From positions 155,580,199 to 155,644,198 of the forward strand of contig OX235279.1 in NCBI GenBank assembly GCA_944472155.2: 64,000 bases of DNA, written 5' to 3'. A model generated the notes under the pieces. The model saw only the letters and a list, made by a program, of their open reading frames with translations. It was not told where the DNA came from and did not search any database. This DNA is from Trichobilharzia szidati (lineage: Eukaryota > Platyhelminthes > Trematoda > Strigeidida > Schistosomatidae). Numbering within the stretch: the stretch's first letter is position 1; every line of letters starts with the position of its first letter. The position numbers and the translations under genes are program-made. Below, one piece after another: positions 20,598 to 35,824 of the stretch.

Positions 20598-23500
20598 GTT
20601 AGCGGATCGCAAAAGATTCCTTTTTGTGTATATCTATGATTTCTATAGTGGTAAATCTGTGGCACTTCGATGAAGATTAGATATTGTTCTTTCGTAGAAT
20701 ATTGACAAAGTTATCTATAAGGATTTATTTCAAATCAGTTCACCTGTCTCTTATGGATAAGATTTTATTTTGATAAATCACACAGTTGTACGGTAATATT
20801 AACTAATCAGTTAATGTTACACATACTATTGAGATACTCGATCTTCTTGGAGCTCGTTAAGCAGATGGAGAATAGGCAGCATCGTGTGGTTATATCCTGG
20901 AACTAGCCATTTTATCGGAGGGTATGTACTCAAGTGGTTGCCACAAAATATTTCTTCCCTTGGATTTGTCAGCATTTGTATATGCGGGCGTTCAGACTAG
21001 TTAGTGGGAAAATCCCGCCTTACCCTAACCTAATCACCTTAATCTAACACCTATCCTTATGTCCTAACTCAAATCGAACCCTTGATGGTGACTCCTAACC
21101 CTAGTTTCGACCGTAGCCCTAACGTATACACGGTATTTATAATTATAATAAGTTTTTGGTGAAGTTCATTTGGTGGCTTCCATAGTTTCTTCGTCCAAAT
21201 TTGCACTCACTGGTATTGCTTATATTTCACAATTCCTTAAAGAATGTATACAGTAATTGTGTAACCGGAAATGTGATTTCAGAGACCCAGTCGTTGGTTC
21301 ACTGTAAAGTGCTCAACCACCGTGACGAGGTCGCAGATTTTCAGGAAGTCTCAGTAGTAATTCATCGTCATTCTGCAAATTTTAAGAGTTAAACTTTAGT
21401 ACTCTCGTTTCCAGGGTCGCTCTTTTTGCACTCCTTTGCCTTCTGAATGGAACACTGCTTCAACCTTGCGCTTTTAAAGTTTCAGCAGCCGGGAGTTTTG
21501 CAGAAAGGGGTCACTAGCCTTGCACTTTATCTTCCATAATTATTAGGCGTACTGCTGACTGAGAGGGTTTCAGGAGTCCTGCAGCGGCCGGAAATGAAAC
21601 CTGAGACCATGTGTGTAGTTGGCTAACATTATGCCAATAAATCACACGCATTGCTGTTTGATGTACATATCTAACTGATTATTATTTAGTGTGTTTGGTA
21701 TTTCGTAGCATATCGTTTAATTCATTTTACTTCCCATTTATATACATATAGGCACGAATAGCATTCCTTCAAGGCGAACGTCGTGGACAGGAGAATCTCA
21801 AACAAGACTTAGTACGACGTATTAAAATGTTAGAGTATGGTTTGAAACAAGAGCGTGTCAAATTTCATCAATATAAAGCATCAATTGCTGCTGGTAACGC
21901 ATCACCTCATGCAGTCAGACAATCAGGCAATCAGGAGTCGACTAATCCTCCAACGGATGCTAAGGCTGAACTAGCCACTACCGCTGCTACGACAAAAACT
22001 GTTCTTGAACCACGAGAAAAACTTGCTCAGTTCACAGAGCAAACATTAGAAAGTAATGTCAAGTGGCGAGAGAGTCGGTTACGTCTTAAACAGTAAGTTA
22101 TTTTAAAAGAATATTCAGAAACATCGTTGTTATTATTACTATTTTTTGGCGTGAGGTTTCATTGGTTTCCCATGTATAGTTCAATAAATTTTATTCCGCA
22201 CCATTCTTCAAGTTTTAAGCGTGATGTTTTACAATGTTAATGGGAACACGATTAATACTAATATCATTACAATTGAGGTATAATATGAGCGCGAAGGCAT
22301 GTACCACACGTTTGTTAGGGCTGAAGTACTATTCGCGCGTCCATATCGAAGCAGGTTGTCACCGTGTTTATGTGTGATATATGAGATAGTAGAACAGTAT
22401 CAGGAACTGTTCCTGTGATTGACAGTGACAGTTTCGATCCTTGGTTTCCGCAGCCTATGTGGATAGAAAGTTAGGAATCGGCTTTCCACCTCCCCTAGGT
22501 GGTCAGCGCCAGTCGCACGCATTTGCCCTCATTTATTTTTGTTAGAACCTTCCTTACTGCTTGAAGACAGTTGAGCAGAACTTACCTGACAGAGGTCAAA
22601 AGGCCATACGTGAGCAATTCGAGAGGAAGAATGATGTCTGCCCACCCTCGGTTGTACCAGGCCATTTATGGGAGGGATAAACGACGATATATCGTCAAAA
22701 TTATATGTAGAGCACCGATTTTACGAGTCTGGGAATAACATGAGCACTGGGTAGGATTGAATAATCATAAAATGATCCCAGCATGTTTAGAAAATCAAAA
22801 CAAAATTTATCTGAACACATTACACTTTACATTGCTCTACCAGTACAAATATCTCCTGACAAGTAACCGTTGAGTGAGTTCACATTAATTCATGTAATTT
22901 TCGACCATATATTTTGATTAATAATTCTGCTTAAGAAGCTGCGACTGGCACAGCGAAGCTTTTGGATATAAAAGTTGCACTGGCCAAGCCACTGCCTTCC
23001 TCGTCGGACATTGTTAGCTGACAGGATTATTTAGTTCTCATGAGTTAGTGTTGGGACAACAAATCCTTGAATCAATTCATGGCGTCTTTGACAGTTTGAA
23101 TCGGGCAGTTATGCGGATGTAGACTGTCTGGCTGGAGGCAGACTCGTAGTCGTTCCAGATGCATTCGTAATCTCCCAATTTCATTTAATTCTCAAATTTC
23201 TCTTTGTTACCATTCTTTCTCTATATTTCTGCCCATTATTAGCCCCTTTAAACCGTGTTTTCTCTGCTTTCGTGTGCTAAGTGATGTGTGGTTGTTTGAA
23301 GAGGTGCACTTCTGTGCAAAGTTCTCTGCCGAGTGAAACTCAGTCAGTGAAGTCGCTATTGGTCACCTTAAGTGGTAAGTAGTTAGGCAAAACGTAGTCA
23401 CCGCAGCGCTTTGTGATGACTGGAAGTGCTATATATTTTTTTGAGTTTCATGATGCCTTTGATGTGCAAGTGAAATTTATGCTTTAGCAGTTTATAACAA

Positions 23501-26500
23501 ATGTACATGACTATAATAAGGGAGCTGGAAAGCCCCGATTGATTCTAAATCTATAGTGTACATGTGCTCCGGAACCCGAAAGGATCGAATTGTATATGTA
23601 CCTGTTTCGGTCACCGGAATCCATGGGAATGCGGAAGCTCCTGACGCTACTCGGTTGCACTGCCTTGTGTATCACACTTCAAGTCAAAGTCTGTGGAGTG
23701 GGCAGTGGCCCCATAAGACAACCTCTACCTGCTACGGTCTTAGCGTCGGGGCATTAACTATTCCAGCCCTTGGACAAACTGAGATTTAGTGTGGCGCATC
23801 TCTTGATGTCCATAATGTGTACATCAAGTTTGTGTTGTAATAATGGTAACAATAGCATTTTCGTACTTTAAAAAAATCCAGGTTTCTTCAAGAAGTTGGT
23901 TATGCCGACGCTGTTCTCAGTGTTCGTGAGGCACGTGTTCGCCAACTGCTACTGTCCGCCGCCGGTTGGCCAAATGAATCTGACTTGCCGCTATCAGGAC
24001 TGGATTCAAAGAATAAGCCAAACTTCTGGCCTTTTGATAAGGCTAAATCAAAGGCAGGCGATAATTCAAAGTAAGTTGTGTTAACTGGATAAGCAGAACT
24101 ATTCATATCACTGAATCGCAGGTTTAGTAAAACAAATTCAGAACCTTTATCCGGTTGTATCTCATGAGAGAGGCCTTAATCGCCGAATCATTAATAATAA
24201 TAGTAATAATAACGAAGTCACTTTATTCCAAACAACCATAATGATTATGCAGAATGGAATTTTCAGAGTTTTTAACATGTTGCAATATTTTAGCTCCTTT
24301 TATAAATACGTAAAAAGGTAAAAATAATCAAACGCCGCAAAAACTGAAAGTTAGTGGAATATGATGACTAATGAATATATATATATATATATATATATAA
24401 TGATAGTTCCGGTTGTAAATTGCTGTTTGTGTACTGAATTGACAGGCAGGTTTATAAGCTGTTTTCTGAATCTTGTCCCCATACAAAATTGGTGCCACAT
24501 ATGGTATGGTTGAGTTTTTATATTAAGTAGCTATGCGAGCATAAATTCTTACGAAATTTCTTCTGGTCTCACCACAGGAGAGATACAAGGAAAAGTTACA
24601 AATGGGTGGAGAGGATGTTCGCTACCAGACAAGATAATTTAAGTCAACTAAGTGCTTTTCAAAGTGAAAAATGCACTTGTTAACAATATTGATATCAGTT
24701 AGTTGAGTCAGAGGCACTAATCTGCTAACCCTACTTATTAATGCCCTCAGTTTTCTACTTGATATACTAAATGGTTTCTTTTAAGAAGCTCAGGGAAGGA
24801 TAACTGGGGGTAACAATAATGGAAAATACATGGATTAATAGATTGTAAGAGAAGAGGTTGAGTTATGATTCCAGGAAGTCTCAACTTACTTATTAAGTAA
24901 TGAGTTAAGCGAAGTATTTTATGTTTGGAAGTCAAGATATGCAACGATAATCAACAACAGAGATTTGAAGGGAAACTGATGCCGACAAGATAAGAGATAT
25001 TTGATTTACTCCCCATTGCATGGTGCCCTCAATATACTAAGAACCATGTGACTTAATCTCTCCACTCAAGTCTTGTTTACGTTTGAAGCTAAAAAGAATC
25101 TGATAAATTTGGGCAGGGGGGTCACTTTAAGACCGTTTGAATAAGGCCATTGGTTAACTAACCTTAGATAGGAAACTATCCATTTCAGAACAAAATCCAT
25201 TGCGGAGACGGTTGGGGCAGAATTTGTCAAATCATCAGGATATTTAGAAAAATCAGGTTTAGAGGAATACGGTGGGAAAAATAAAGTACGGCCTCCATGA
25301 GGCACACCAAATTCCCTAAGCAAAGGAGTGAGGCGTTTTCTTTTGAAAACAGTGTGTTCCCACCGTGCTTGTTGCCCACCCTCGACTGCGCTAGGCTGTT
25401 TAAAGTGATGAGATTTAAGAATGGAAAGGATAATAATTAATACTATGGTCTTATTGCTTAACCTTATGTTATGTTATTATGTTGTATTTTATTTTAGCCT
25501 GCATGATGAACAAGCTAAGAACGCACTGGCTGAGATAGAAGATGCTGTCCGATCAGCACAAGATTTTCTTTCACCCAACGATAATTTAGGCATGAATAAT
25601 GAGTTAGGTGACCGGTCGACGCAGCCAGATACTACAGGGAATTCATTAGCGGGTTGTGAGGATAATTCTGAATCGTATGATTCATCAGGTTGGGTGAATC
25701 GTTTTCGTCGGACTAATGATACATCGAAGCGCAGACCGCAAGATCAGTCAGATTATGTTCAAGAAGATGAAGTGAGTGAAAAGAAAGAAAGTAATGGAGA
25801 ATCATTTCCATTTTTTCATGTGATTTATTATGACGTAGTCACTTCAAAATTGCACGACAGGTATGGGGTTCGATTCTCGGCCAACGACTCCAAATTTACC
25901 TCACCGCTAAGCTGGCGGTAATAATTTCGGCAAAAAGAAAGGGAGGGTTGGGTGTGTCGTGAGGTTAACAACCTCTCCAACCAGCCATCTATTTCGTCTG
26001 CCTGTCATGTAGTGACGAGTGAAATTATTCTCAGACAGGTTTGGTTTCCCTTTGTAAACTTGCGTAAGCCAGGTGTCCGATCGTATATTAGATAACCTTA
26101 CTTGATATAACGCAACATGAGGTTATGGGAGAGGGGTAAAAATGATTGATTGCATCAATCAGTATCAGTTAATTTGTGGTGGTTTAGCAACAAGTTGTTA
26201 CATAATGATAATTTATAAAATGTTTAAGAAGAATAGACGAATAATTTACGTTAGAAGAGTACCAACATACAAACAAAGGGACCACATAAATTCCTTTTGA
26301 AGATGCACAAGTCTGCCTTATTTTGAAGAATTTCAATATTCTCTATTGGGTGTGGAAGTTACATTAGTAGAGGGAGAAGTTGGATGAATGGTGGTGAATA
26401 GCTTTGAGAAGCTTTGTTGGTGTCCACCTGACGCCAAATATTGAGAAGATAATCCAGTCTTGTTAGATGCGTATGGCTTTATTCAGTGCTTTGCCTGACC

Positions 26501-29500
26501 AAGATGAGTGGGGGTGGTGTTCAGAAATTCTATACTGAACTCGCCTCATCGGAGCTGTTAAACCGTTAAATACACATGAAAGAGGCGAAATCAGGTGGTC
26601 TTCACTCTCTCTGTGAACTATATATGCAATTCTGATCAGGAATTGGTATCAGTTAGAAGACCAGAAAGTACTTGACAGGTGTTTCGTCTCTGTTAGAGAC
26701 TTTAGTATTAAGCACTCATCAACCTACTGATTGGAATCGAAGTTGGGACCTTAAGGCAACAACATAAACTTTCATACCGTTCTGTCGATAGCCCATCAGT
26801 TCGAATTTCTGCAAATTGGCGGTTTAGCGCCATTGCCAGCTACCGATGACTTGGTGGACACCGTTAATCACAACTTCTCACTAAGACCAGCCAATTGGGT
26901 ATTCTTTGGCTGGTGAATAAACAGCCGATGTATCTTAGCTGGTTTAATGATCCTTTGAATTGACTCTTCTCAGACTTTGTGTTACAGTTTCAGTATTATT
27001 AACATCTGGTGTAAATTGCTGTCTTATGAAAGCTAATGAAAATATGTAAGCTTAATTTTTCCTTTTCTTTCCTTTAAATATCAATTTTTTCTAAAATCAA
27101 TATAGCCAAATTCAAAGAACACCACTTCAAGTACCACAGTGTCATCATTTCTAAATAGTTTGGGTGAGGTTGGCAGTGCAGGACAGTCGAAACGATTTGG
27201 TCGCAAACATGCAGTGGATTCAAATATTCTGGTAAGGAAGACTTTTTCTTTGTCATATTTAGTTTTTCCATACGCTTTTGAGCTGGTTGCATTGTAATTA
27301 TTAATACTTTTATTAAAACTCAGTCAATCAGTTATTGTTTGGTGGCTGAATATACTATCCAGTTGTCAAGTAGGTGGACTGAAGTAAGTACATGGAGCAT
27401 TTAACTGAAAGTCGAATGTTTCAGTGAGCCAACAATGAACCACGTGTCCACTATTATTACTAACCTTGTCCTACTGGGCTCGCCTGCTTTTGTTCTACAC
27501 TGATAAATCAGTCATTCTTAACTCTGTTCACTGATTCGTTTTATCCCAAGTGTGACCACAGATTGATGTCAGTTGGAGAACACCATTGTTCACCCGCTAG
27601 TAGTAGTTACTTGGTTACGAGATCAAGTTCGTTAACCACTGGAAGGACGCAGTCCAGTAGTCGACTGTCCATAAATCCAAACTCCTCTCAATTGGAAGTT
27701 TTTAGCGTAAATACCTCCTGCCAATGTCATCTGTAAGTGCATGTGCTCACACCCGACGAATGACTTGGTAGACCCTAGTGGTCACAACTTCTCACTAGAA
27801 TAATCCAGGCAACTTCACCCTGTGATCAGTCATTCACTGGTGAACACAGCATAATTTTTCAAGTGTGTTCAGTTGTGGAGTGGGAGATTTGATGTTTTGT
27901 TTCAAAGTTTGGTCGTGGACTAAAGGTTCAGGGTTCCAGTCCCCAGGAGGGTGGTCGTGGGGGCATACTTCTGAGGAACCCCAAACTAGGAGGATAAAAC
28001 AACTGTCTCTCTGTTGTTTGACTAATTTTTATTTATTTATTTTTGTGATCTGTTTTTCTTATTCTTTCCCCCTCAGGATCTGATCAATGCATTATCAGAT
28101 AAGGTGGATGACAATGATAATTTTTTATCTGAGATTAATTCAACGGCTGCTGCTACCGCTGCCTCAGCAGCAGCTCAGAATGCTTCTTCTGCTATGCCAA
28201 ATCATAAATTATTGAATACACCAATTCAAAATAGTAGTAGTGGTACTAGTACCTTTCTAACAGATCCTAGCATTTCGGATTCTACTGGTGTCGGTACAAA
28301 GGGGATTAGTCGTTTAGATTCAGGTAAAGATGCTAGTGCAGCTGATCGTTTGGGACTTGGTGATTTAGCTGGTCTAACTGTCATCAATGAAGTGGATCCA
28401 TTATTAAGTGAGTTAATTTATTCATTTTCTTTTTTCTGTTCTCAATCTCTTTTCGTTTGTTGCTGCATTCCCCTGGGTGATTGTGACTGATAAATCGGAA
28501 CATAGAGCTTCTAATCCGGGACACATCTCCACTTCACTCTGCAGTCTTTTTCAGTTGGTTGGCTGGCTGGCTACACGATGTTACTCAACAGCCTTCTCAG
28601 CGTTCTGTGCCCAATCCATCTATCTCCATTTTTACTTCAGGGTTCTTGGTAGGTAATAGGTAGCTGTTGGTTGATTTTATTTTGACAAAATTCCATTGCT
28701 CCTCTTCTACAGTTCCGTGCAGATAATCATCTGTTCCTGGGTAACACTGATTTCAAACAAGAGGCATTACCCAACCCGGTGATCTCGATCATTATATCCA
28801 CGATGGACTCGAATGGACCGCGTGACGATAATCTATCGTTATCGAGAGTTGGTAGGAGACTGCCTCCCTTTCTGGAACACATACGTAGACTCCGACCACG
28901 CCATCATCCTCGCCCGTTTTCGCCTACGATTGAACGAACATGAAATGAAGCCATTACGTTCCTCTATTGGCAATGTTAGCTGACATGGAATTAGGTTGGA
29001 AAAAAGCTAGTGGTGGCCAAACAAAAGCATGGCATCAGTCCGTGAAATCTTTAATGGTTAGTTTAAGCTAACCACGTATGGAGGTGTTGGGGTCCTCAGG
29101 ATGGTAAGAAGTGATATGGCTTGAAGTCGTTCTTAATGGCTTTGATACATACACTCTCTGTGATCTTACATATCCATTAGACCGTATTGTTCTTCCATGT
29201 TGCTTTTTTTTTCTCCCTCACATTTCTGCTTATTATCGTCCTTTCCAATATGTTTTTCTGTTTCTGTTGTCTTCCTTTGTATGGGGCTTGAAGTATGTCA
29301 ACTTCAGTTGTTGCTGCACTTCTGTGCAAAGTTCTACGTTGAAACCAGTCAGTCAGTCGAATTCCTTGTTGCTTGCTTACCTAATCTAGGTAGCTATTGA
29401 TAAAAGTCGGCAATAGCCTTTAGGAAAAGTGCTTTTGGTGACGCACGTGCGCCGCCTCCGAAACGTATATATGAATATAGAACTCACTAACTGACTTGAG

Positions 29501-32500
29501 GTAAATGTTATAAACCAGTATCTGAAGATTCCTGGTTGATGATAGTGTCTCGCAGTTTAAGATTCAGTATGAACTCGCCAGTTATCTGGATGTTTATCTT
29601 CTACCCCAGTCAGTGGGTGATGTTCCCAGTGAAATAGTACTGCACGAGGCTAGTTTACATCGACTCTTGGTCTGTAGATAGTTATGGATAGAATGATTAA
29701 GAAGTTGCATCAATTCTAATGAGACTGGTTGCTGAGCAGCCCTCATCACAGATGCATTGTTGTCTTACAAGAAAAAACAACCGCTGTAACAGTAAAGGAA
29801 GTTAGTGTTAGTCAAGGGGATCAAATACTTGTGATGATATTAGGTGGTTGGAGGCAATCGGCAGGAAGCCTTGGACCTAGGTTTCGTGCTAGTTGGCACT
29901 CGTCAGCAGGGCGTATCTGCAACCTTGAAGGAACTCATGTCCCTTCTGAGATTCGAACCCGCGTCACTCAGAAGGGACATGAGTTCCTTAAAAAGAAACT
30001 AGTTACTAGTGTCAAATCAAAATACAAATACTTGTGTATGTCAATTCATTATTTATTCCGTGAGCTTTTTCTCTCCATGTCCCAAGTGGAATTTTAAGGG
30101 TTTCAGTCCTGGAGCTTTGAGATTTCAGTAGCAATGATATTGTTTTTACGGGTTGTAACTTGCTAGTCTCACTCTCACCTAACCTGCGACCTTTACTGAG
30201 CGACATTCACTGGCTAAGCAGTTGGGGCTTGGGAGGGCGTCAGTGGCCAGGAATCAAATCCCAGAATACGTGCAAATGCACTTCTGTCTATTATGAGGAA
30301 TATAAATAAGCATGAAGAGAAGTGCAAAGAAACGACCAGTTGCTGTTGAAGGTGGGTAGACTTCAATCTCCCCCTCCAAATGCTCTCATGTGGCCACTGC
30401 CTTCAAGCTATATCAGACATACGCGTAACCTGACTGGTGGAAGACGTGTAAGTCTATCTTTCTGCAGAGCTGGAAAACCCGGATTGATTCGAAACATGTG
30501 TTTATATGCATGTGCTCCACAATCCGAAAGACGTGTAAACCTTTCTCTGGTCACCGTCAATCATGAGAATGGAGTGGCACCTGACACTGCTCCACTTCAC
30601 TGCCTTGTAGGTCAGAACTCAAGTGAAAGACGTGGGTACGGAGTAGTGTCCCTTTAAGGCAACCACCAACTGTTTCGGTTTGGGCGTTCGGACATTAAGT
30701 ATGTGATCCGTCGCACAAACTATGAGACAATAACTGGGGAGGAAAAGATAGACAGATACGCTAGTGTTTACAGAAAACCCAGCCCCACGCATTCAAACAC
30801 CACACGCAACACAAAGGAATTTAAAACATCAGTAGTAGAGCATTCACACAACGAAGGAACCTCTGAAACCGCCTAACGTAAAGTGCTTATCAATCCAGGC
30901 GTAGAAAGAGGGTTGACATTCAGACCACCACAAAGATCGATCCTACTGATGCCATCAAACAAATTAATTCAGTTTAGTTTATTTAGTATCCTACACTAAG
31001 GGCAGACGTCACTTGGAATAGCGGAGCACAAACTTAACAAAATCCAGATTATTTGACCCTACACTAAGATAAGAATCCTAGAAAATAGCTCAGCTATATC
31101 ACCATATGAAGTTTTATGCTAGCGTACAGTAAGATGTGATAATATGACTGTCTTTAAAACCTAATATGACAGTATGTAGTGGTAGAGGCTGGTGATAACG
31201 GTAGCTTTATTTATCAAAACCACTGAAAACGTACTTACAGTAGGAGTGATTTTCGCACACCTAGACATTTGGAAAACCCTGTTACAACAACATATGTATA
31301 TCTATATATCACGTCTACGCTAGGGCTGATATAAACTGGCCTATGTGAAACTAGCCTTCTGTATCCGTGCTGAGATTTTGTCAGCGATCAACCTGTTGGC
31401 GTTGGCTGATGCAACTCCCCAAATAAGTGAAGTGGCCAACACGCTCTACCACTTCACTCCCTATTTCTGAGCTACGAGTCAGTGTAGTCGAGTCCTGTAG
31501 TCTCATCATCTTACATTTAGCGGGAGCGAATCGCATGCCAAACATTCGAAGATTGCAGCTCAAGGTGTTCAGAAGACTGCAATTTGTCAGCATCTTCACC
31601 TAGCAGGGAGGACTATATCATCTGCACATTCTAAGTCAACAAGATTATTCCCTGGTGGTAACAAGTCAATCTCTGAGTCTGTGAAGTGAGTTAAGGTTAA
31701 GTCCATTAGTACATCTGTGATTAAATTGAATAGAAATGGGTATAGTGGTCATCCCTGACGGACACCACTAGTTATCACCAGTTCAGATGACCACTTGCCA
31801 TAAGCTCTCCCCTAGCTGCATGAGTTCGAGTAGAGTGAGTGCCTCGATCAGTGCAATGTATTTTCTCGGTATTCCCTTCACAACCAAGCATCTCCATACT
31901 ACTTCTCGGTCGACAGAATCGAATACTGACTTTAGGTCAAGAAATATAATGATTGTTGGACACCGGTAAGTATGCCTATGTCCCAGAATCTGTCGTAGGG
32001 TGAAGACATGATCGATACACCCTCTTCCTGGTCTAAAGCCTGCCTGGTTCTCTCGTGTTTGTTCCTCTCGAGCACCGCTTAGTCTACGCATGATTATTGA
32101 GCCTAGGACTTTAGATACCATATTAGTCGAGCTAATACCTCTGTGATTATCACAGGAAGACTTGTTTCCCTTCTTTTCAGAGACTTACACCAACCTGACG
32201 GAACTTCCTCTGATTCCCAGACTCCCAGATGCTACCTAGCACCTTAGTTAACGCAGACTGCAAACTGTCTCCACTCAGAAGATTGAGAAGTCAAAATATT
32301 TTGATGTGCGTGAGGTCAAATGGAAATATGGCGATTGCGTAATACAGTGATTAAAAATCAAAGGGTCAAAAAGCGAAGGGTAATAATATCAAGTCAAGCG
32401 AAAAATTAGGGTTTGTTGATGGGTCTGTCGGAGTGACAGCTGAAACCTGATCTCTGTGTATTCAAAATAAATCCATCGTAGGCCTAGACTGCAATTATCC

Positions 32501-35500
32501 TAGAGACTTTGTTTATTAGAGATGCATGAGTCAGCAGAGTGATCTCCACTTTTCATAACTTCTCAATGTCGACTGATAACAGAGGTCAAAGGTTATTGTC
32601 AGTTAGAGAAAAAGCAAATCAAGGTGCATGATGATAATAACCGTTTGGGAAAATTAAGAATTGTCTTATCTAATCAAGAGGATTGACAACTAATTAACCG
32701 AGTGATGAATAATAGTGTGGAAAAATTTGATAAGAGGCAGGGGAGTGAAGGATTGAAAATGAGTTGCAAAAACATAAAACGGACTACAAACATCTTATCA
32801 TACAGTTACTCCTTCTACTTTGTACACACCAAGGCTTTGAATTGCCAATCTTACGGGTTAAGCTTACTCTCTCTGATTGCGCAACGTGCCACTGAGTTAT
32901 CACCACCCTAACAACAAATCTGTTTACTTTTTATAACAGGGAACATTTTAAACTCTTTAGAGTAAATCGCTTTCTGAACGTCGCCAACCAGTAGAGTGCT
33001 ATCTCACTGTCTATATCTGAGAGTGATACACCCATACTTTATATGACTGAGTGTCCAGATGAAACTTTGCACAGAAGTGCCATATAATCCATAGTCTTCG
33101 ACCATTTGTTCTTAGCACTTCATGGTTCCCAACTAGCCAGGTAGTTTACATCTTCCGAGATGTCTGGCTCAAATCAACTGTCACAGAACTTCATGGATTG
33201 ATGTCAGTTTTTGGTGTGACCACTTTTCGCCTAATACTTCTCGTCGAGAAAGGCGTGCTGACTCAGCTTGCTTATTAACTGACTGGTTTTAACATAGAAC
33301 TTTGCACAGAGGTTCAGCAGTTCGAGTTGCCGCTCTCCTTGTAGCACACAGAGGACGGAAAAAGGGAAAAAAGAGATACGAAAGAACGATAATATGCAGA
33401 AGTGTAAGGGGGAGAGAATACTAACATCGGGGAAGAACTTTTGGGTTTACTGGATATGGGAGATCCTGGGTATTGAATGTGATTTCGAGCCACATCACCT
33501 GTTGTCTCCGGATTGTCTCAGCTCGCACACGTTACACGTGTATCCTAGCCATCTCCTCAATCGGTGCAGCTGCTTCATAACCTTATCGATTGACTTTCCT
33601 TACTCCTCATCTAACACTGTCTTACGTCAATATGGTTATTCACCAGATCATACCACCTAACACGAGAGATGAAACGCTGGCATCTGTGATCAAAGATAGC
33701 TAGCTAGCGTTTTTCCAATATCTTCACTTTCAATAGCCATATCATGGCCATAAAAGACGGTAGAGTACACACGTGCCCCCTATTTGTCTCATTTCCGTTA
33801 TGTAAATCTATATTATTATATGTTATCTCTATTTTTTGTCTTCATAGATGGTGAAGTTTGTGATTTAAACACGACGACATTACCTACAAGTAATTATGAT
33901 CCAACTATTTCTGGTGGTCATGAGGCACATACCGATGTGCTGCATGGAGCTAGTTCCACATCACCCTTATCGACTGGACGTCGACCATGGATGCCAAAGT
34001 ATACACTTCGGGGACATTTCGACGGGATCAGGAGTGTGGCATTCCACCCAACTGAACGTGCTGTTTACACAGCTAGTGAAGATGGGTGTGTTATGTTATG
34101 GGATTTATTGAAAAGTGGAGCTTCTGGCACAGTAGGTGTTATTGCCTGTTTGTTATTTGAATTTTCATTCTGTACTTTTATTTATTTAAAAAAAATTAAA
34201 ACTTGGTACGTTATAGTTACTCTAACTACTCACCACATGAAGTGGAAAAGTTTGTGCGGGAACTGGGATACTTTCTGACCTGTTGCCTGAATCGAAGCAA
34301 AGGGCCATCTGCGACCATTTGACTTGATGTCTCATGCACAAAGCAGTGGAGCTGCGTCCCAATGGTTGACGGTAACCAGAAACCGTTTCATGTACTCCAT
34401 TCGATCCTTTCTGATCCCGAATCCCATATACACATCTTGCGTTTGGAATGGTCAAGTTTTTCTGTCTCTCCTAGCTAGGTAGCCCTTTCTTATTCGTGAG
34501 GAACATTCCCAAAGCCACCTCAACGTAGTGATTACGGGTTAGCTGTTGGTAAAAGCTGTGAACGGATGACCGCGCGTGAGCATTTCTCAGGGGAAACCGA
34601 AGTCTATTCACTATTGGCGTATCATGTCTTTCATGGAGACTGTAATTAAAATATTTATACGACAGTCTGAACCAAAGGCGAGCGGGAGAGAGAGAGAGAG
34701 AATAACTGTGAATGATCACTGTCAATAGGCATTTCCACTAAATAGGTCTGTGAAAGTAGCGATCATTACTCCATAGGAAAAAAGCAGACATGAGGACCCA
34801 CCTGTCGACACTTACGCTTGTGACAAACCTGTGGTGTTTTCATGACGTCCCGTCAGTTTTCGTTTTCCATTGTTTGTGTTTGGATACGGTATCAATGTTA
34901 ACATTCATTGAGTGTTGTCAACTGAGCAATTCTGGCTTCTTTATCTTAGACATGTGCTATGAGAATATTATCCCAGAGGAGGCTTGTATTGGACCGGATG
35001 AAAAAAACAGGTGTGATCAATCTGCATGACGTAGCACTGCGGGCACAACTCGACTCCCGTATAGATGGTGGGGTCCAAGAGGTAGTTCGAATTGATAGCT
35101 CTAGACGTTATCAGATAATGTGCGCGAGAATCGTAACCGAATGGCGAACATGCTGCAATCTCCTTGTTTTATTCCTTATTGTGGAAGTAATATGAAGTAA
35201 TGGATGATCAATGACCCTGACAAGTATGCTTACTTGCTTCCTGGGTAACTGCCCTCATTTATTGTATCTCTTAGGTAAACCAACAGTCCAATATCCATCA
35301 ACACCGAAGATCCGCCTTGCTGATTTGTGAGTGCAAATAAGCACGGAACCTAAGTCTAAGACTTCCTGCCTATTGCCCCGAACGATTTAAAAATTCAAAG
35401 TGCACCGTGGCGGCGAACCACCCAGCATATTGGCGGCCACATTGAAAACTTCACTGATAGAATTAAATTTGCAGCTAACAAAGGACTAGGCTGATGACAT

Positions 35501-35782
35501 TAAATACTACCTAGTGTCTGACACCAGGCTTTTGCGCGAAGAGCTATCCTTTTTAGCGTTATTATTCCCCTTAATACCGCTCTTGTTAACTTGACTCTCG
35601 TCGGGTTTTATTTGAATTCTACTCAATCTCATCAATCAGATTGTGTAATTCAGTCTACTTATCTAATTTTATTTGAGTTTCTACGTGATCAATGCCTTTT
35701 TATATTGCGTAATTTGTTATCTGAAAAATTACAGTTCTAATGACACATCTTTGGAAATATTCCTTTCGTTGCTAACAGAATT

Positions 35783-35824
<42 letters not shown>

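Noticed and set aside
35786..35820. Tyr-Ile repeat protein frames around the (TA)n tract
   Set aside because: The repeated YI residues are just translation of the dinucleotide microsatellite.
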